A stretch of 64,000 bases of DNA, taken from contig NC_014734.1 of the NCBI RefSeq assembly GCF_000183135.1, forward strand, positions 2,790,001 through 2,854,000, in the 5' to 3' direction. A model generated the notes under the pieces. The model made no database searches. It was not told the origin of the DNA and worked only from the letters and a program-made list of their open reading frames with translations. This stretch comes from Paludibacter propionicigenes WB4. Lineage in GTDB: Bacteria > Bacteroidota > Bacteroidia > Bacteroidales > Paludibacteraceae. Below, one piece after another: positions 1-7,703 of this stretch; positions within the stretch are counted from its first letter, which is position 1, and the number at the start of each line of letters is the position of its first letter. The position numbers were made by a program, and so were the translations under genes.

Positions 1-1
1 G

Positions 2-178
2 GATAGGTTCTCTATTTCAGAAGCAGCAGTAAAGAAACAAGCACGTGCTTTAAAAAGCGTCATTAAACTGGATAAGAACTTTCATATCTATGTGCATGGT
101 GACAGAGATATGATTGAGCAGGGAACAGATGAAGAAGGAAGGAAGTATTATAAGATTTATTATAATCAGGAGAGCTAA
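2..178 (+). CDS. C-terminal end of a possible nucleoid-associated protein (partial)
   Basis: An open frame enters from the left edge and ends in TAA at 176-178, giving about 58 residues. It ends in a lysine- and tyrosine-rich tail with the stretch LDKNFHIYVHGDRDMI. From memory this resembles the C-terminus of the 37-kDa nucleoid-associated (NdpA/YejK-like) proteins of Bacteroidales, but most of the protein lies outside the window and I cannot confirm it. The stop codon overlaps the next start by one base (TAATG), so the downstream ATPase gene may be translationally coupled to it. Confidence 0.5.
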   Translation, partial: DRFSISEAAVKKQARALKSVIKLDKNFHIYVHGDRDMIEQGTDEEGRKYYKIYYNQES

Positions 179-1419
179 TGTTTGATTCAAATTTTCAAAT
201 ACCCACAGAATTACTCTCATTCCGAAATACATTACCAGAAGATGTAAATATCATTGTTGGAGAGAATGGAAGCGGAAAAAGTTATATGCTCTCACAATTG
301 GCTGAAAATCATTTAAAATCAAATAATAAAGATGTTGTAGTCATTGCCAATTCAATTCATGATAAATTTAAACCTCATCACTCCATAAGATTTCACCCAC
401 TAAAAAATAGTGTTGGGAGAAAATATACTAAAGATGTTTTAAAGAAATCACTCATTAACATGAGTAAAGATTCTTCAAAGAGAATTAACTTCGCTACAAA
501 CGTACTTAAATATGTTGGATTTGATTCAAAAATTGGATTTAGACTTCACTTCAAAAATACATCTCTAAATGATATAGATGATATATTCGATTTGAATGAT
601 GAGTTATTTCTAAAATATAAATTACAAGATATTGATATTGAGAAAGAAGAACGGGAAGATATTTATTCTGAATTATTGAAATATCTAAATTACTCTATCA
701 AAAACAAAAAAGTCTACAATCAAAGAACTTACAACGAATTCTATGATATAATTTGGTTTAATATGAATGATTATGAATCTTCGTATAAATTTTCATTAAT
801 CAATTTATTTAAATGGGAATATATATTAGTTAGAAATAAGATAATAGAACCCATTGATGTTTTTCTCTCAAAAAACGACCAAATTATTCCATTGTTGTCA
901 GCTAGTTCGGGTGAGTTAGCATTAATTACAAGTTTTTTATATATCACATCAATTATAAATGAAAAAACTGTAATCTTAATTGATGAACCCGAAAATAGTT
1001 TGCATCCTAAATGGCAAAGAGAATATGTAAAATTACTTGTTGACATTGTGTACTTATATCAACCCCATATAGTTATTGCAACTCACTCACCATTAATAGT
1101 AAGTGGTGCTGAATTAAATGTAAAAGGAGCAAAAATATATAAAGCCCAAAATTTTGAACTTGAACTACAAGAAAAAAGAACGCTAAACATTGAAGAGATA
1201 TATTATGATTTATTTGATACAATTATGCCCGAAAATCGAATACTATCTAATATTATTGTAAATCAATTGAATAAGTTAGAAAAGAAAGAGATTAGTCTAG
1301 AGAATTTTCTTAAATATCTTGATCCAATTTATGATAATGTTCGTGATAAGCGTCAAATAAAGATGTTAGATGGCATTTCAAAATTAGCTGAAAAAATTGT
1401 TCTTCAAAGAAAAAATTAG
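178..1419 (+). CDS. AAA/ABC-type ATPase, PtuA-like (Septu-like defence)
   Basis: A 413-residue ATPase of the AAA_15/AAA_21 (OLD/SMC-like) type. It has a Walker A motif GENGSGKS at residues 28-35, an ABC-signature-like SSGE near 243-246, Walker B with acidic pair TVILIDEPENS at 264-274 (D269, E270), and a switch histidine in ATHSP (H303). The middle (about 60-235) is charged, largely helical by composition, and unlike anything I recognise. The gene starts on the last base of the upstream stop and is followed after 4 bases by an HNH nuclease gene. ATPase plus HNH nuclease is the known layout of Septu (PtuA/PtuB), and the same pair occurs as an effector in some retrons. No reverse transcriptase or ncRNA is visible here. 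Base composition is clearly more A+T-rich than the housekeeping genes, which suggests transfer. The role in phage defence is inferred. Confidence 0.75.
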   Translation: MFDSNFQIPTELLSFRNTLPEDVNIIVGENGSGKSYMLSQLAENHLKSNNKDVVVIANSIHDKFKPHHSIRFHPLKNSVGRKYTKDVLKKSLINMSKDSSKRINFATNVLKYVGFDSKIGFRLHFKNTSLNDIDDIFDLNDELFLKYKLQDIDIEKEEREDIYSELLKYLNYSIKNKKVYNQRTYNEFYDIIWFNMNDYESSYKFSLINLFKWEYILVRNKIIEPIDVFLSKNDQIIPLLSASSGELALITSFLYITSIINEKTVILIDEPENSLHPKWQREYVKLLVDIVYLYQPHIVIATHSPLIVSGAELNVKGAKIYKAQNFELELQEKRTLNIEEIYYDLFDTIMPENRILSNIIVNQLNKLEKKEISLENFLKYLDPIYDNVRDKRQIKMLDGISKLAEKIVLQRKN

Positions 1420-1423
1420 TATT

Positions 1424-2026
1424 ATGTTTACTCAAGAAGACATAGATTTAATTAGAGTTGTCAAAGATGAAGGTGGCAAAATTTGGGAAAATGAGAAAAT
1501 AAAACCCGTCAAAGATAAAATTAAAAGATATTTTAGAAATAGAAGAAACCAATGTTGTTACTGTCGAAGAGAATTTGTTGGTGAATTTTCAATGGTTATT
1601 GATATAGAACATATTTTGCCTAAGTCTGATATTGATTTTCGTAAATATATGTTTCATCCATATAATTTGAATATCTCTTGTAAAAGATGTAACATGGAAA
1701 TTAAGGGTGCAAATATATCATTTATTACTTCAAGAGAAGATATTCTGTCAAATCCTTTTGAATCGAAAAAATATAAATTTATACATCCTAATTTAGATGA
1801 TTATAAAACTCATATTAATCTAATAGTACAAATAAATGACGACATTAAACTTATCAAATATAATGTGTTGACAAATGGTAAAGGTCAGTATACATATGAT
1901 TATTTTGAGTTGAAAAATCTTGAAATTGATCAGGTTAATGAAGCACAAGGAATTCTTGAAACTAAAATAAGTAATGATTTTTCCGATGAAGTTCAAAAAG
2001 AGATATCAAAAATTATAAAATTATAG
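1424..2026 (+). CDS. HNH endonuclease, PtuB-like
   Basis: A 200-residue HNH nuclease. I start it at ATG 1424, 4 bases after the ATPase stop. A longer frame from 1397 would overlap that gene by 23 bases. The zinc-type HNH core is clear: C44xxC47 (CCYC), the catalytic-like DIEHILPK at 60-67 with H63, an asparagine-rich NLNIS at 81-85, and C86xxC89-N90. The C-terminal half has no recognised domain. In Septu, PtuB is the nuclease that acts with the PtuA ATPase, and the tight spacing here fits one transcript and a complex. The target (phage or host nucleic acid) cannot be read from the sequence. The pair could also belong to another ATPase-HNH defence type. Confidence 0.78.
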   Translation: MFTQEDIDLIRVVKDEGGKIWENEKIKPVKDKIKRYFRNRRNQCCYCRREFVGEFSMVIDIEHILPKSDIDFRKYMFHPYNLNISCKRCNMEIKGANISFITSREDILSNPFESKKYKFIHPNLDDYKTHINLIVQINDDIKLIKYNVLTNGKGQYTYDYFELKNLEIDQVNEAQGILETKISNDFSDEVQKEISKIIKL

Positions 2027-2030
2027 AAAT

Positions 2031-2363
2031 ATGTCTGGTGAAAAATTTGATTTAGAAATTGATGCAAATATATTGGCAATTAATTCTCCACAATCTTGTG
2101 TTAATGGTCCATATAAAATTGTATATAAGCACATAAAAGAACGGTGGGTAATAATTGCATTAGATTGGGATGGTGAACCAAGACTAGGGATTCGCTGGTT
2201 TTGGGATAAATCTGGTAATCCAATTTCAAGAGGTTATCCAACATGGTTTATAATACCTACATCATTGTCAAATGCTATCTTAAACGGACTGCCATTAGAT
2301 TTTGCATTTAGATCCAAAATTGCAGACTTTTTGGCAAGTAAGATATTAGGTAATGATTTGTAG
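2031..2363 (+). CDS. Small unknown protein, third gene of the ATPase-HNH unit
   Basis: A 110-residue protein that I do not recognise. It starts 4 bases after the HNH nuclease stop, shares the unit's A+T-rich composition and is very probably co-transcribed. It is soluble, with no signal peptide or membrane segment, and is rich in aromatic residues in its middle (YKIVYKHIKERWVIIALDWD, then GIRWFWDK). The C-terminal 35 residues look helical. There are no cysteine clusters and no nuclease or nucleotide-binding motifs. The classical Septu system has only two genes, so this could be an extra subunit, a sensor of infection, a regulator or an immunity factor. Nothing in the sequence decides between these. 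The three genes end just before a run of dispersed repeats. Confidence 0.7.
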   Translation: MSGEKFDLEIDANILAINSPQSCVNGPYKIVYKHIKERWVIIALDWDGEPRLGIRWFWDKSGNPISRGYPTWFIIPTSLSNAILNGLPLDFAFRSKIADFLASKILGNDL

Positions 2364-2392
2364 TAGAAAACTTGTCTAGAGGTTGCTATCGC

Positions 2393-2405
2393 GGGTTTGT
2401 AACCC
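2393..2405. repeat. REP-like hairpin GGGTT-TGT-AACCC, copy 1
   Basis: A short palindrome with a 5-bp stem and TGT loop lies in the 170-base gap after the defence-like unit. The same hairpin recurs at 3365-3377, and with a changed but still paired stem at 4171-4189. It is followed by a GC-rich piece with a second small inverted repeat, GGCGAAGCGCC. I see no gene in 2364-2533. Confidence 0.6.
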
Positions 2406-2533
2406 TAGTTGAGCGTAGTCTATTTGTTTGGCGAAGCGCCCCGCTTCTTCAAACATTGCTAAAATCATTATTTACGCTACGATTAAAAAGGCTGAACACA
2501 ATATTAGAAACATACCTATAAAGTTATCATATC

Positions 2534-3337
2534 ATGAGAAAGATCGTTTTATTACTATTTGTTTTCGTAGCAGTCCTACTTAACGCACAAGAGACTTTTT
2601 CAAAAGAAGAAATTAAACAAAAGACAGATTCCATTCTGGCAGAAGGCAATTTATTGTATCAATATGAAAAAGTTGCATGGGTTTCAACCGATCAGGCTTT
2701 AGCTCTGAAAGATATAAAACAGAAGTTCGGAGGTTATCTGATTTATCAATCGGGGGATTCTATAAAAGCGATCATTCTTGAGAAAGGTCAGGACAATTGC
2801 ATATATGAAATGACTTATTTTAAAGACTTATCTATTCCAAGCAAGGAAAATCTTGTCACTAGAAAACTAAATGATGCAGAAAAGAAATTACAGGCTATCA
2901 AGACGAAATTAGTCAACGATATTTTCACTCCAAAATATCAAATAACATGTCCTGAAGGCTATAGTTTAAATGTTGAGTTGATTCCTTATGCATCGGGTTA
3001 TAAACTTTATATTATCCCGGGGACTTCTAAATCGGGTGTTATTCCATTTGGTAACGACTATATCTTCTTTGCAGATAAAAATGGCGAAATAACTTCCTGG
3101 CGAAAATTCCATTCAAGGTTGATTCCAACCATGACAAAGTATAACGGAGAAACTGTAAAAGGAGTCTTTCATAGCCACCTTCGAACAGAACCTTTTATTT
3201 CAGCCACAGACATCTGTACTTTTAAACTTTATGCAATTTTCTCCGGACTGAAACAGTTTCAGGTTTATTCCCCGGCCTTATCTCTTTCTTTTACATACGA
3301 TATGGATAAGAATACTATTGTATCAGAAGACAAATAA
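2534..3337 (+). CDS. Secreted protein with a JAMM-like HxH-x7-SxxD motif
   Basis: A 267-residue protein with a Sec signal peptide (hydrophobic 4-16, ending LLNAQ). Residues 20-130 carry charged, helix-forming stretches. The C-terminal half contains GVFHSHLRTEPFISATD at 210-226. This fits the zinc-ligand pattern of JAB1/MPN/Mov34 (JAMM) metallopeptidases exactly: H213-x-H215, seven residues, S223-x-x-D226. An upstream catalytic glutamate is plausible but I cannot place it with certainty. JAMM enzymes cleave isopeptide or peptide bonds, and an exported one would act in the periplasm or at the surface. The gene stands alone between repeat-rich gaps. The family assignment rests on one motif and is tentative. 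Confidence 0.6.
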   Translation: MRKIVLLLFVFVAVLLNAQETFSKEEIKQKTDSILAEGNLLYQYEKVAWVSTDQALALKDIKQKFGGYLIYQSGDSIKAIILEKGQDNCIYEMTYFKDLSIPSKENLVTRKLNDAEKKLQAIKTKLVNDIFTPKYQITCPEGYSLNVELIPYASGYKLYIIPGTSKSGVIPFGNDYIFFADKNGEITSWRKFHSRLIPTMTKYNGETVKGVFHSHLRTEPFISATDICTFKLYAIFSGLKQFQVYSPALSLSFTYDMDKNTIVSEDK

Positions 3338-3364
3338 GAATATAAGCAAGCCTTTAGCTATCGT

Positions 3365-3377
3365 GGGTTTGTAACCC
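3365..3377. repeat. REP-like hairpin GGGTT-TGT-AACCC, copy 2
   Basis: The hairpin matches that at 2393-2405, with the same TATCG context on the left. It lies in the 310-base gap after the JAMM-like gene. That gap also holds a partial copy of the TGTCTGAAC repeat (about 3437-3465) and the inverted pair at 3469-3626. Confidence 0.6.
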
Positions 3378-3468
3378 GTGCTAATAAAAGAAGAAAAGAA
3401 TCATCGGGAGTAGGAGCGTAGGGAGAGGTTGTAATAATTGTCTGAACCTGGATGAAGCAGATTAAATG

Positions 3469-3626
3469 CACCCCAAACCCCTGAAGGGGCTTAAGAGTGC
3501 GATTCAAGAAGATTTACACTTAATCAATATGAAAAAGACAATGGTATTATAAACTTTACTTATCTATAAAAAGCACTTATAGGAGGCGGTACTAACTATA
3601 AGTCCCCTTTAGGGGATTTAGGGGTG
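3469..3626. repeat. Pair of inverted REP-like elements upstream of the DUF559 gene
   Basis: The left element (3469-3495) contains CCCCTGAAGGGG and the right one (3598-3626) contains CCCCTTTAGGGG. Each is a hairpin. The right element, reverse-complemented, aligns with the left one along nearly its whole length (CACCCC, AAA, CCCCT, AAGGGG, CTTA), so they form an imperfect inverted pair about 100 bases apart. The right element abuts, or overlaps, the start of the DUF559 gene. Repeats of this sort are, to my knowledge, common in Bacteroidota genomes. Confidence 0.7.
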
Positions 3627-3647
3627 GAATTTAAAAAAAGGATTATC

Positions 3648-4028
3648 ATGCAACGGACAGAACTTCCGAATATGTTTTATGGTGCAAAACGCACAATATT
3701 TCAGAATGCAGCTTTGTTACGCAAAAACATGACATTGGCTGAGAAAAAACTTTGGGAGCGATTATGTAAAAATCAACTTGGAGTACGTTTCAAAGCACAA
3801 CATCCTATTGACATTTTTATTGTGGACTTTTATTGTCATCCACATCGGTTAGTGATAGAAATAGATGGCAAAATACATCTATCACAAAAAGATTACGATG
3901 AAGGTCGTACAGCAGAATTAGAACGTTTCGACATAGCTGTTCTCCGATTCACAAACGAAGAAATACTTCATGATATTGATCGTGTTGTGGAAAAGATTAA
4001 AATGCATCTAAAACAAAATCCTTGTTGA
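3648..4028 (+). CDS. DUF559 endonuclease-fold protein
   Basis: A 126-residue DUF559 protein, a family with the very-short-patch-repair (Vsr)/PD-(D/E)XK nuclease fold. Signature pieces are LRKNMTLAEKKLWERL near the N-terminus, then GVRFKAQHPIDIFIVDFYC, then the conserved VIEIDGKIHL with the likely catalytic Asp and Glu, and a C-terminal ILHDIDRVVEKI helix. I choose ATG 3648. A GTG at 3624 lies inside the REP-like element, and ATG 3672 would also leave the whole domain. Function is unproven for this family. The gene stands alone, flanked on both sides by dispersed repeats, which suggests it is, or was, carried with them. Confidence 0.8.
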   Translation: MQRTELPNMFYGAKRTIFQNAALLRKNMTLAEKKLWERLCKNQLGVRFKAQHPIDIFIVDFYCHPHRLVIEIDGKIHLSQKDYDEGRTAELERFDIAVLRFTNEEILHDIDRVVEKIKMHLKQNPC

Positions 4029-4054
4029 GTGTAGCGTGTATTGTTTGGGGAATG

Positions 4055-4150
4055 GAAATTGTCTGAACCCGGATGAAGCAGATATATCAAATGAAAACAG
4101 ATACTTTGAAATCTGATATATCCTTTAATCTGATATAATCGTGGGTTAGA
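4055..4150. repeat. 96-bp dispersed repeat, copy A
   Basis: The element begins GAAATTGTCTGAAC and ends GATATAATCGTGGGTTAGA. Its last 55 bases (4096-4150) are identical to 4986-5040. Inside it AATCTGATATA occurs twice about 20 bases apart. Its first part matches the shorter piece near 3437-3465. It lies between the DUF559 gene and the secreted protein at 4328, a gap with no gene. Confidence 0.85.
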
Positions 4151-4170
4151 CAAAAGTTATCACACGCTGG

Positions 4171-4189
4171 CGCAAGTTTGTAACTTGTG
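4171..4189. repeat. REP-like hairpin with compensatory stem, copy 3
   Basis: CGCAAGTT-TGT-AACTTGTG forms an 8-bp stem (one G-T pair) around the same TGT loop as the hairpins at 2393 and 3365. The stem differs in sequence from those copies, but pairing is kept by matching changes on both arms. Confidence 0.55.
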
Positions 4190-4327
4190 TCTTATCTTGA
4201 AGAACAATTTATTCTTCTTTTTCTCTAACGAGCAACATACCGATTACAAATTGGCGGGAGTGTAGGAACTCGCATTGTACGATAAATATAAAAAACAACT
4301 ATTGTAAAATAAATCAATTCAAAAAAA

Positions 4328-4918
4328 ATGAATAAGATGAAAACCAAACTTTTAATGACAGTTATTTTGCTACTGACAATCGTTTCGTTTGCTCAAAGTC
4401 AAACGTCTCAACACCTTACTTTCAAGGGAGTTCCAATTGACGGTACACTTGATAAATTCGTTTCGAAAATGAAACAAAACGGTTTTAAAGAGGGAGGATC
4501 AGAACCTGATTTTGCAAGTTTCGAAGGCGATTTTGCTTCTTACGAGGGTTGTAACGTTGTAGTTTCAACATTAAAAGGAAAGGATATAGTAAGTTATGTC
4601 ACGGTGAATTTTCCAAAACAAGATGCTTGGTCCTCCCTTGCTTCAAATTATTTCAATCTAAAAGAGTTGCTTACTGAAAAGTATGGTCAACCTTCTAAAA
4701 GTGTTGAAAAATTTGGGTCTTTCTTTCAAGTAGATGATGGTTCAAAAATGCAACAAGTTTATCTTGGTAACTGCAAGTATGTTACGACTTATGAAACAGA
4801 AAGAGGCAGTATTCAATTATCAATCAAAAGCACCAATTCAAACGCTTTCGTCATGTTGACTTACTCAGATAAAATCAATGGCAACATAATTAGAACGAAA
4901 GCCAAAGACGATTTATAA
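4328..4918 (+). CDS. Secreted protein of unknown function
   Basis: A 196-residue protein with a signal peptide (MKTKLLMTVILLLTIVSFAQ, cleavage near residue 24). The mature part begins LTFKGVPIDGTLDKFVSKMK, a pattern I have seen in small secreted proteins of Bacteroidales with no known function. There are no cysteine pairs suggesting disulphides, no membrane anchor and no lipobox, so it is probably periplasmic. ATG 4328 and ATG 4337 are both possible starts. It has no operon partners and sits between the two copies of the 96-bp repeat, so this gene and the repeats may form one duplicated or inserted segment. Confidence 0.7.
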   Translation: MNKMKTKLLMTVILLLTIVSFAQSQTSQHLTFKGVPIDGTLDKFVSKMKQNGFKEGGSEPDFASFEGDFASYEGCNVVVSTLKGKDIVSYVTVNFPKQDAWSSLASNYFNLKELLTEKYGQPSKSVEKFGSFFQVDDGSKMQQVYLGNCKYVTTYETERGSIQLSIKSTNSNAFVMLTYSDKINGNIIRTKAKDDL

Positions 4919-4945
4919 GATATACGCTTTACTTTGTATGGCGAA

Positions 4946-5040
4946 GAAATTGTCTGAACTCGTGAAGCAGATAGATCAGATGAAGAACAGATACTTTGAA
5001 ATCTGATATATCCTTTAATCTGATATAATCGTGGGTTAGA
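4946..5040. repeat. 95-bp dispersed repeat, copy B
   Basis: Same element as 4055-4150. The last 55 bases are identical, and the first 40 differ by a small deletion and a few substitutions. It lies right after the secreted protein gene. A weaker relative of the 5' part is visible near 7451-7485, after the S41 peptidase. Confidence 0.85.
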
Positions 5041-5168
5041 TAGTTTCACAACAATCGGTCAAAACCTTTCTATAAAGAATAAGATAGAGATATAGGGAAA
5101 GATGAAAGTGTTTCAGGAGAATAAATAAACAGATAGACATTTAAACGCAGAATAATATTTTATGTAAT

Positions 5169-5603
5169 ATGAGCGGAACAGTAAGAAAAGCAACAGAAAA
5201 TGACTTTGAGAAAGTTTATCCATTGTTTGAGCAACTTTGGCCAAATAAAGAGTTGGATAAAAAAGCATTAAGAATTGTGTTTGACCGGGGAGTAAACTCG
5301 GACACAGATGAATTATTATGTCTTGACTATTGTGGTGAAGTGATTGGATTTTGTGCCTATGCCATTGTGAACAATTTATGGCAAGCCGGATACATTTCTT
5401 ATATGTATGCAATGGTAGTAGATGAAAAACACAGAGGAAAAGGATATGGTACCATGTTGATTAAAGAGTCGATAAAAGACTCGAAAGACAAAGGATTAAA
5501 ACGATTGGAATTAGATTCTGCCTTTCACCGCGAACAAGCTCATGAATTCTATCTGAAACTTGGATTTGAGAAACGAGCATTCTTATTTTCATATCCACTG
5601 TAA
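5169..5603 (+). CDS. GNAT family N-acetyltransferase
   Basis: A 144-residue single-domain GNAT acetyltransferase. The opening VRKATENDFEKVYPLFEQLW is the usual first strand and helix. The acetyl-CoA pyrophosphate-binding motif A is at about 87-100 (VVDEKHRGKGYG, fitting R/QxxGxG/A). The C-terminal AHEFYLKLGFEKR is motif B. It transfers an acetyl group from acetyl-CoA to an amine, and the acceptor is not predictable. It is cytoplasmic and monocistronic, between repeat-rich gaps. Distant similarity to aminoglycoside 6'-acetyltransferases is a family-level feature and no evidence for resistance. Confidence 0.85.
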   Translation: MSGTVRKATENDFEKVYPLFEQLWPNKELDKKALRIVFDRGVNSDTDELLCLDYCGEVIGFCAYAIVNNLWQAGYISYMYAMVVDEKHRGKGYGTMLIKESIKDSKDKGLKRLELDSAFHREQAHEFYLKLGFEKRAFLFSYPL

Positions 5604-5784
5604 AAGGCAAATAAAAAATAATGATTTCTGTTGACAGTATCGTGTATTGTTTGGCGTAGTTACAGAAAAGATAAAAAGAATTTGTGTAGGGAAAAGTGGT
5701 GATAGTTGCAATAGAAAAATCGTATTATTTAATACAAGCGTAAGACAATTAAACTCGAATAATATATAAATTTAATTTCACAAC

Positions 5785-7389
5785 ATGAAACGAAACGCAT
5801 TGTTTTTGATCTTTTGTATGGTTCTGCTGACTACAAATGCAAAGCAGCAAACTATTATTCATTCTAACAAAAAGCATATAGTAATGATGATTAACTCTGG
5901 GAAAAATGATTGGACTATCGCTCCCGAGTTAAAGCCTGAAATCTACACTATGTACAGTGAAACCGTGAAATTCCGAACAATCAGATTTATTACGGATATT
6001 GACTCAATCACTTTCGTCGTGAAACTAAATAAGCCTGTAAAATTAGCAATAGTCTTAAACAATAAAGATACGGCTCAGGTGGTAATTGGTTTAAGCAATA
6101 AAATACCAAGTACGCTTAGCAATAAAGATAAAATATATGCTTTGAGTTCGTTTTGGAGCGAAACAAAATACAATTTTGCTTTTATTGACCGACTTCCTTT
6201 CGATTTGGACAGTTTATACCAATCATATATTCCGAAAGTATTGGCTACCCATACCGACTATGATTTTTATGATCAAATGGAGTTATTTGCCGCCAACCTC
6301 AAAGATTTGCATTCGGAGGTTTTTTATAGGATGAAAGGTATATATTCAAATTATTATCCATTGTCGGCGCGTTATTTTGGAGATAGTTTGTATATCGTAA
6401 ATGTACGAGAAGACTTGGCAAAACAATATCCTATAGGCTCTCAAATTTTACGAATAAATGACTTGCCCACGCAGGAGTATATGAAACGCAATGTGGAAAA
6501 CTATGTTTGTTCGGCCTACAGGCCTACCGTAAAGGAAATATCTGCTTCCCACCTGTTTGGGTACGGTTTATCCACAAAAAAAATAACCATTACGTATAAA
6601 ACACCCGATGGAAGAATTCTTACCAATACTCCTCCCCGCAACGGAAAATCGGTTGATAGAAAATATATGGGACCGAAACCCAAACGCTGGAATAAACCGG
6701 TAGAAGTGTTTTGGGAAAAAAATAAAATAGCCCGCTTGGCATTCAATACATTTTCCCCGAAAGACAGGCTTGTGAAGATGTTTGAAAGCATAAAAGATAC
6801 GTTGTATACTGCCAAAGGGATAATTATCGATTTACGAGCCAACAGCGGCGGAGATACGAGTACAGGTTGGTATTTGTTGAACTATATGATTAAAGACCCT
6901 TACTTTTTGTCCTATGCATGGCAAACGCGTATCAATAGTGGAGTCAAAAAAGCAAATGGGAATTACGTTAAAGAGAATGAGGATTATTATAAAAACAGAG
7001 CTTATCAAACTTTTGCAGCTGATACGATAAGGATTCCTGATTCTTTTAAACGCTTTAATGTACCAATGGTAGTGCTTATCTCAGAGCAGACCTGTTCAGC
7101 AGCAGAAGATTTTTTAATAACAATAAAAGAGCGGAAAGACAGACCTGTTTTTATTGGTCGCCCTACAATGGGTTCAACAGGTTCACCTTTGGTATTGGAT
7201 AAATTTCCTGAAAATGGAGTGGCTAAAGTTTGTACCAGAAGAGTGTTATTCCCATATTCCCTGAAACCATTTAATGAAGGAATTATGCCGGATATTTTAG
7301 TAGATTACAGTCTTGATGAATATCTGAACAGTGAAGTAGACAAAGATGTATCAATTGCTGTTGAACTGTTGACTAAACAAATAAAGTAA
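5785..7389 (+). CDS. Secreted S41-family peptidase (tail-specific protease type)
   Basis: A 534-residue protein with a signal peptide (residues 1-19). The C-terminal half carries the S41 fold: GIIIDLRANSGGDTS at 345-359, then the catalytic-serine segment SEQTCSAAEDF at 433-443 (S438 the likely nucleophile), then FIGRPTMGSTG at 456-466 and a closing GIMPDILVDYSLDEYL. The usual PDZ domain is not obvious in the N-terminal half. The lysine often seen after the nucleophile is not evident in GRPTMGSTG, so it is closer to the tricorn-like S41B layout or to a divergent form. It should act in the periplasm or at the surface. It has no operon partner. Confidence 0.82.
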   Translation: MKRNALFLIFCMVLLTTNAKQQTIIHSNKKHIVMMINSGKNDWTIAPELKPEIYTMYSETVKFRTIRFITDIDSITFVVKLNKPVKLAIVLNNKDTAQVVIGLSNKIPSTLSNKDKIYALSSFWSETKYNFAFIDRLPFDLDSLYQSYIPKVLATHTDYDFYDQMELFAANLKDLHSEVFYRMKGIYSNYYPLSARYFGDSLYIVNVREDLAKQYPIGSQILRINDLPTQEYMKRNVENYVCSAYRPTVKEISASHLFGYGLSTKKITITYKTPDGRILTNTPPRNGKSVDRKYMGPKPKRWNKPVEVFWEKNKIARLAFNTFSPKDRLVKMFESIKDTLYTAKGIIIDLRANSGGDTSTGWYLLNYMIKDPYFLSYAWQTRINSGVKKANGNYVKENEDYYKNRAYQTFAADTIRIPDSFKRFNVPMVVLISEQTCSAAEDFLITIKERKDRPVFIGRPTMGSTGSPLVLDKFPENGVAKVCTRRVLFPYSLKPFNEGIMPDILVDYSLDEYLNSEVDKDVSIAVELLTKQIK

Positions 7390-7703
7390 TTGCAGATAAA
7401 GAAAATTTATAGCCAAACAACTAAAATTAAATGGAGCATAGGGATAGATTGTAATAATTGTATGAATCTGGAAAAAGCATATCCCCGCTAACGGTCATAA
7501 CCTATATGAAAAGAATAAGATCTATATAGGGAAAGACGAAGGATATTCTTGCTCTTTGAGAATAGTGCAATGGATGTTTGGATATCAGGTTCAAATATAT
7601 TCTTCCTATTATCGCACGATAAACTCGTTTTTTATTATTTTTGGAGTTCAAAAAATCAGAAATGATTTAGCAACCTTTGAATCCATTTAAAAATACAAAT
7701 CAT
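7390..7703. other. 314-base gap with repeat relics and a -7 promoter element
   Basis: I see no gene here. It holds a diverged piece of the TGTCTGAAC repeat (about 7451-7485). At 7636-7643 is TATTTTTG, a good match to the Bacteroidota -7 element TAnnTTTG, about 60 bases before the esterase ATG. I see no good -33 TTTG at the right spacing. Confidence 0.4.

Noticed and set aside
178-2363. Retron with PtuAB effector
   Set aside because: The ATPase-HNH pair also occurs in retrons, but no reverse transcriptase gene or msr/msd-like structure is visible here. The left flank beyond the window could not be checked.
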